DNA from: Rubrivivax sp.
Lineage (GTDB): Bacteria > Pseudomonadota > Gammaproteobacteria > Burkholderiales > Burkholderiaceae_C
Reading direction: 5' to 3'
DNA: 38,148 bases
Assembly: GCA_016790435.1 (NCBI GenBank)
Contig: JAEUPE010000048.1
Span: forward strand, 1 to 38,148
Positions within the stretch are counted from its first letter, which is position 1. Each line of letters starts with the position of its first letter. Below the pieces are notes generated by a model. It was given only the letters and a program-made list of their open reading frames with translations, did not search any database and had not been told where the DNA came from. Below, piece after piece: positions 28,911 to 38,148 of the stretch. A program made the position numbers and the translations under genes.

Positions 28911-30461
28911 TCATTCCTCGGCCTCGGCCGGCACCTCGCCCAAGCCGTAACGGCGCAACTTGACATACAGGCTCTGGCGAGAGAGGCCGAGCAGCTGCGC
29001 CGCGAGCGCGCGGTTGTTGCGGCTGAGCTTCAGCGCCGCCTGGATCGAGAGCTGCTCGATGAGGTCGCTGGTCTCGGAGACGATCTGCTTGAGCGGCACC
29101 CGCCCCACCAGTTCGGTGAGCTGGTGCACCGAGGCCGGCATCTGCGGCCCCGGCTTGCTGCCCTCGGGGCGCAGGCGGCGACCGATGTCGCGCACGGCGA
29201 ACGAATACACCGCCTCGCCGGCGCCCTCCAGGCGCGAGGCGGAGATCTCCACCTCGCTGACGGCGCCGAATTCACCCCGCAACTCGGTGGCATAGAGGCC
29301 GAGCGAGCCTTCCTGGCGCAGGTTGGTGATGAGCATGTCGAGCTCGACGCCCGGCCGGCCGAGCCAGCGGTCGAGCGACTCGCCGCGGGCCTGGTCTTCG
29401 CTGGACAGCTGGGCCAGCGTGGCGAAGGCGCGGTTGACGCCGACGATGCGCCCCTGCGAGTCGGTGAAGGCCAGCGCGTCGGCGCTGGCGCGCATGAACG
29501 AGGCGAGCAGCGAATCCTCGCCTCGCGGGGCGCCGTTGCTGTGCACGACACCCCCGCTGCGACGCGCCGGCGCCGGCCGCGCGCCCTCGCCCGCGACCGC
29601 GCTCATCGGCGCGAGCCGTACGATCATGAAGGCCGACTCGTCCTGGCGCACGAAGGTCGCGTGCACCGAAACCGGGTTGCCGCCGGACAACACCACCGTC
29701 AGCGGCTGGTGCTTGCCCACGCTGCGCGCACTGGCGAGCAGCGCCTGCACGGGGTCGGCCGCCGCGGGCTCGAAGAGCGCCGGCAACGACAGGCCGACGA
29801 TGCGGCCACCGGCCGGGCGCACGAGCGTGGTCGCGGCCGGATTGGCTTCCAGGATCTTGGAGCTCGTGCTGTCCACGATGAGCACGGCATCGGTGGAGGT
29901 CTGGAAGAGCTTGCGGTAACGCGTCTCGGCCTCGCGGAAACGCCAGTAGTCGCGCTCCACCGCCTGCTGCGCCTCCACGAGCCGCTGCTGCATGGCCATC
30001 GTCGGGCGCTGGTCGCGGCCGAGCGCGATGAGCCGGCGCTTGCCCGCCGAGCGGGCATCGTCGGTGAGCAGCGCCACCGAATAGAGCACGGGAAAATCGG
30101 TGCCGTCGGACAGGCGCTGGTTCACCTGGCGCCAGCGGGTGGACTCGCCGTTCTTCTCGCGCGCCTCCTGCAGCATCTCGGCGACCTTGTCGCGCGTCTC
30201 CGGGGCCACCGTTTCGGCCCAGGTCAGACCGCGCCAGTCGCGCGCGCCGGCCTGCAGCAACTCCTTGTCCTGCGCGGTCACCTCGAGCACCACGCCGGCG
30301 CCGTCGAGCACGAGCGTGACGTCGGCCGCGTTGTGCACCACCCGCTGCAGGGCCTCGCTGTCGACGTCGCGCAGCCGCGACGCGGCGGCCTTGGGGGTGT
30401 TCGCGGCTCGGGTCAAGACCGAGCGCGGCGGCAGAACGCCGCGTCCTGTGGTTGTAGGCAT
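28911..30461 (-). CDS. ppsR: Photosynthesis repressor PpsR/CrtJ, cysteine-free
   Basis: A 516-residue regulator: N-terminal PAS (about 35-150), Q-linker helix (QRLVEAQQAVERDYWRFREAE), two further PAS domains (about 180-300 and 320-430) and a C-terminal Fis-type helix-turn-helix (AALKLSRNNRALAAQLLGL, SRQSLYVKLRRYGLG). PpsR binds TGT-N12-ACA sites and represses bch, crt and puc genes under oxygen. No cysteine is present anywhere; the position of the redox-active Cys before the helix-turn-helix is Ser (IEQLSIQAALKL). ATG 30461, 66 nt after aerR, with which it is probably co-transcribed. Confidence 0.93.
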   Translation of the reverse strand: MPTTTGRGVLPPRSVLTRAANTPKAAASRLRDVDSEALQRVVHNAADVTLVLDGAGVVLEVTAQDKELLQAGARDWRGLTWAETVAPETRDKVAEMLQEAREKNGESTRWRQVNQRLSDGTDFPVLYSVALLTDDARSAGKRRLIALGRDQRPTMAMQQRLVEAQQAVERDYWRFREAETRYRKLFQTSTDAVLIVDSTSSKILEANPAATTLVRPAGGRIVGLSLPALFEPAAADPVQALLASARSVGKHQPLTVVLSGGNPVSVHATFVRQDESAFMIVRLAPMSAVAGEGARPAPARRSGGVVHSNGAPRGEDSLLASFMRASADALAFTDSQGRIVGVNRAFATLAQLSSEDQARGESLDRWLGRPGVELDMLITNLRQEGSLGLYATELRGEFGAVSEVEISASRLEGAGEAVYSFAVRDIGRRLRPEGSKPGPQMPASVHQLTELVGRVPLKQIVSETSDLIEQLSIQAALKLSRNNRALAAQLLGLSRQSLYVKLRRYGLGEVPAEAEE

Positions 30462-30527
30462 GCCATGCGCGTCATCTCGAAGGATTCGAGAGCGGCCGAG
30501 GGCTGGTGCCGAGGGGTCACTCCGACC

Positions 30528-35603
<5,076 letters not shown>

Positions 35604-35646
35604 TCTCACTGGCACGGTCGCTGGCGCGGCCCGCGCCGGCGGCGTC

Positions 35647-38148
35647 ATGTCGGCCGGTTCACGTTCGTCGGTCGTCGCCGAGAGCACGGCCGCCTCCGCC
35701 GGTGCGATGCAGCGCACGCCCATGCGCGTCGTCATCGTCACGATGGACACGCACCTCGCCAGCGCCACCGAGCGCGCGCGCCTGACGCTGCAGCGCGAGA
35801 TGCCCGGCCTCGTGTTCAGCTCGCACGCCGCGGCCGAGTGGGCCGGCCAGCCGGCCCTGCTGCAGCGCTGCCTGGAGCACATCGCCGCGGCCGACATCGT
35901 GATCGTCACGATGCTCTTCATGGAAGAGCACTTCCTGCCCGTGCTGCCGGCGCTGCAGGCACGCCGAGAGCACTGCGACGCGATGATCTGCGCCATGTCG
36001 GCCGCCGAGGTGACCAAGCTCACCCGGATGGGTCGCTTCGACATGGCCAAGCCGGCCAGCGGACCGCTGGCGCTGCTCAAGCGGCTGCGCGGCCAGCATG
36101 GCCAGGGCAAGGGCGTGGCCGCCACCGGCGGCGCGCAGCAGATGAAGATGCTGCGCCGCATCCCGCAGTTTCTGCGCTTCATCCCGGGCACGGCCCAGGA
36201 CGTGCGCGCCTACTTCCTGACGCTGCAGTACTGGCTCGGCGGCTCGCAGGACAACGTTCGCAACCTCGTGCGTTTCGTCGTCGACCGCTATGCCGCCGGC
36301 CCGCGCGCGGCGCTGCGTGGGCGGGTGCCCGCGCAGGCGCCGGCCGAGTATCCCGACGTCGGGGTCTACCACCCGCGCCTGCCGGGGCGCATCGGCGACA
36401 AGGCGGCGGCCCTGCCGACGCCCGCCACGGCGCCGGCTCGCGCCGCGAAGGGCTCGGCGGCCCCGCGCAGCATCGCCGGCGTCAATGTCGGCAACGTCGG
36501 CACCGGCCCGACGGGACCGACCGGCAGGGTGGGCCTGCTCCTGCTGCGCGCCTACCTGCTCGCCGACAACGCCCGCCACTACGACGCCGTCATCGCCGCC
36601 TTCGAGGCGCGGGGCCTGCAGGTCGTGCCGGCCTTCGCCGCCGGGCTCGATGCGCGGCCGGCCATCGAACGCTTCTTCATGCACGAGGGCCGGCCGACGG
36701 TGGACGCGGTGGTCTCGCTCACCGGCTTCTCGCTCGTCGGTGGCCCCGCCTACAACGACGCCAGCGCCGCCGCGCAGACGCTCGAGCGCCTGGACGTGCC
36801 CTACGTCGCCGCGCACCCGGTGGAGTTCCAGACGCTCGCCGAGTGGGGCGAGTCGCCGCGCGGCCTGCTGCCGGTGGAAAGCACCATCATGGTCGCGATC
36901 CCCGAACTCGACGGCGCCGTCGCGCCGATGGTGTTCGCCGGCCGCGCCGGCTCGGGCAAGGCCACGGATGACGCGCACGACATGCACGCCTGCGCCGAGC
37001 GCGTCGAGACGCTCGCCGCGCGGGTCACCCGGCTCATCGCCCTGCGGCGCAGCGAACGCGCACAGCGGCGCCTGGCGCTCGTGCTCTTCAACTTTCCGCC
37101 CAATGCCGGCCATGTCGGCACCGCCGCCTTCCTTTCGGTCTTCGAGAGCGTCTACGAGACCCTGAAGTCCATGCGTGCCGCCGGCTACACCGTCGAGGTA
37201 CCGGCCAGCGTCGATGCGCTGCGCGACGCCGTCCTCAACGGCAATGCGCGCGAGCTTGGCGCCGATGCCAACGTGCACGCGCGCATCGCCACCGACGACC
37301 ACGTGCGGCGCGAGCGCTGGCTGGCCGAGATCGAGGCGCAGTGGGGCCCGGCACCCGGCCGCCAGCTCAGTGATGGCCGTTCCATCTTCGTGCTTGGGGC
37401 GCAGTTCGGCAACGTGCTCATCGCCGTGCAGCCTTCGATGGGCTACGAAGGCGACCCGATGCGCCTGCTCTTCGAGAAGGGCTTTGCGCCGACACATGCC
37501 TTCTCTGCCTTCTACCGCTACCTGCGCGAGGACTTCGCCGCGCACGCCGTGCTGCACTTCGGCACGCACGGCGCGCTCGAATTCATGCCCGGCAAGCAGA
37601 CGGGCCTGTCGGGCGACTGCTGGCCCGAGCGGCTGATCGGCGACCTGCCGCACTTCTATCTCTACGCCTGCAACAACCCGAGCGAAGGCACGATTGCCAA
37701 GCGCCGCTCGGCCGCGACGCTGGTGAGCTACCTCACGCCGCCGCTGGCACAGGCAGGCCTGTACCGCGGCCTCGTCGACCTGCGCGCCAGCCTGCAGCGC
37801 TGGCGCGGCCTCGGCCCGGACGATGCAGCTGAACGCGGCCCGCTCGCCGAGCTCGTGCAGGCCCAGGCCGCCACGCTCGAGCTCGCCCCCGCCGAACCGC
37901 CCTGGGGCACGCGCGCCGAAGCCGAGATGGCCGCGCTCGGCGAGCGCCTGCACGAGCTGGAGCTGACGCTCGTGCCGCACGGCCTGCACGTGATCGGCCG
38001 CGCGCCCACGCCGGCGCAACGCATCGACATGCTGTGTGCGATGGCCGAGGCACAGGCGACGGCCGACGCGCCGGCACCGCCGCGCGCCGCGATCGAAACG
38101 CTCGTGATGGGCCAGCCGGCGCCAGCAGCGAAGGCGATCAAGACGGCC
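35647..38148 (+). CDS. bchH: Magnesium chelatase subunit H, partial at the right edge
   Basis: The first 834 codons of BchH (normally about 1200), which binds protoporphyrin IX and, with BchI and BchD, inserts magnesium. Recognisable parts: VVIVTMDTHLASATERARL, MLFMEEHFLPVLPAL, RFIPGTAQDVRAYFLTLQYW, VGLLLLRAYLLADNARHYDAVI, and HFGTHGALEFMPGKQTGLSGDCWPE followed by YLYACNNPSEGTIAKRRSAATLVSYLTPPL. ATG 35647 is 43 nt after bchB; a second ATG at 35701 region (MQRTPMRVV) is a possible start, as the first 20 residues look unconserved. An Ala/Pro/Gly linker (about 250-290) interrupts the N-terminal part. The frame is open to the last base. Confidence 0.94.
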   Translation, partial: MSAGSRSSVVAESTAASAGAMQRTPMRVVIVTMDTHLASATERARLTLQREMPGLVFSSHAAAEWAGQPALLQRCLEHIAAADIVIVTMLFMEEHFLPVLPALQARREHCDAMICAMSAAEVTKLTRMGRFDMAKPASGPLALLKRLRGQHGQGKGVAATGGAQQMKMLRRIPQFLRFIPGTAQDVRAYFLTLQYWLGGSQDNVRNLVRFVVDRYAAGPRAALRGRVPAQAPAEYPDVGVYHPRLPGRIGDKAAALPTPATAPARAAKGSAAPRSIAGVNVGNVGTGPTGPTGRVGLLLLRAYLLADNARHYDAVIAAFEARGLQVVPAFAAGLDARPAIERFFMHEGRPTVDAVVSLTGFSLVGGPAYNDASAAAQTLERLDVPYVAAHPVEFQTLAEWGESPRGLLPVESTIMVAIPELDGAVAPMVFAGRAGSGKATDDAHDMHACAERVETLAARVTRLIALRRSERAQRRLALVLFNFPPNAGHVGTAAFLSVFESVYETLKSMRAAGYTVEVPASVDALRDAVLNGNARELGADANVHARIATDDHVRRERWLAEIEAQWGPAPGRQLSDGRSIFVLGAQFGNVLIAVQPSMGYEGDPMRLLFEKGFAPTHAFSAFYRYLREDFAAHAVLHFGTHGALEFMPGKQTGLSGDCWPERLIGDLPHFYLYACNNPSEGTIAKRRSAATLVSYLTPPLAQAGLYRGLVDLRASLQRWRGLGPDDAAERGPLAELVQAQAATLELAPAEPPWGTRAEAEMAALGERLHELELTLVPHGLHVIGRAPTPAQRIDMLCAMAEAQATADAPAPPRAAIETLVMGQPAPAAKAIKTA

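Noticed and set aside
35659..38019. A 786-codon minus-strand frame antisense to bchH
   Set aside because: Shadow of the bchH codon pattern; the composition is not protein-like and there is no motif.

Overview
The window is high-GC DNA from a purple phototrophic betaproteobacterium, most likely Burkholderiales close to Rubrivivax. The right 16.5 kb is one edge of a photosynthesis gene cluster. It carries an LH2 pair with a long Ala/Pro-containing tail on the alpha chain, a feature I associate with Rubrivivax LH2, and the order aerR-ppsR-bchG-bch2-bchP diverging from bchFNBH. No tRNA, rRNA, insertion sequence, prophage or CRISPR array was recognised.

Left region (1-8.2 kb) is a stress and signalling block: a frameshifted Crp/Fnr regulator, small membrane proteins (GlsB/YeaQ type, DUF1003), CsbD and BON-domain proteins, a periplasmic protein built of three 38-residue repeats, a degenerate GGDEF protein, a divergent NarX-like kinase and NarL-like regulator pair, and a single-domain response regulator. 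The middle (8.7-21.6 kb) holds an alpha/beta hydrolase, an Anbu (proteasome-like) peptidase with its transglutaminase-like partner, a decayed second Crp/Fnr gene, an outer-membrane barrel, a kaiC-kaiB-PAS/Crp-Fnr operon, and a CheB-CheR-PAS / PAS / response-regulator operon.

The most unusual signal is a recurring 16-bp palindrome, TGTGCG-N4-CGCACA, usually followed by GAC. Nine copies or variants lie in non-coding DNA of the left 18.3 kb, most of them 48-95 nt before a start codon; none was found in the photosynthesis cluster. It has the geometry of a Crp site with an altered core. It precedes the Crp/Fnr gene itself, a 47-aa membrane protein, the repeat protein, the GGDEF protein, a 73-aa protein, kaiC and a response regulator. 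I infer one Crp/Fnr-type regulon that ties the KaiBC module to stress genes. Of the three Crp/Fnr-type genes visible here, only the PAS-fused one in the kai operon looks intact.

The photosynthesis part contains heme oxygenase, pucBA, pucC, a 37-aa single-span membrane protein, an 80-aa membrane protein, bchP (with an in-frame TAA at codon 184), bch2, bchG, ppsR, aerR/ppaA, then divergently bchF, bchN, bchB and the first 834 codons of bchH. bchG-bch2-bchP and bchF-bchN-bchB are linked by ATGA overlaps. TGT-N12-ACA boxes of the PpsR/CrtJ type sit before pucB, between aerR and bchF, and before bchG. The encoded PpsR contains no cysteine, so thiol-based redox control as described in Rhodobacter cannot work in the same way here.

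Limits: family assignments rest on motif recognition by eye. The two broken genes (crp-like and bchP) may be real mutations or sequence errors.
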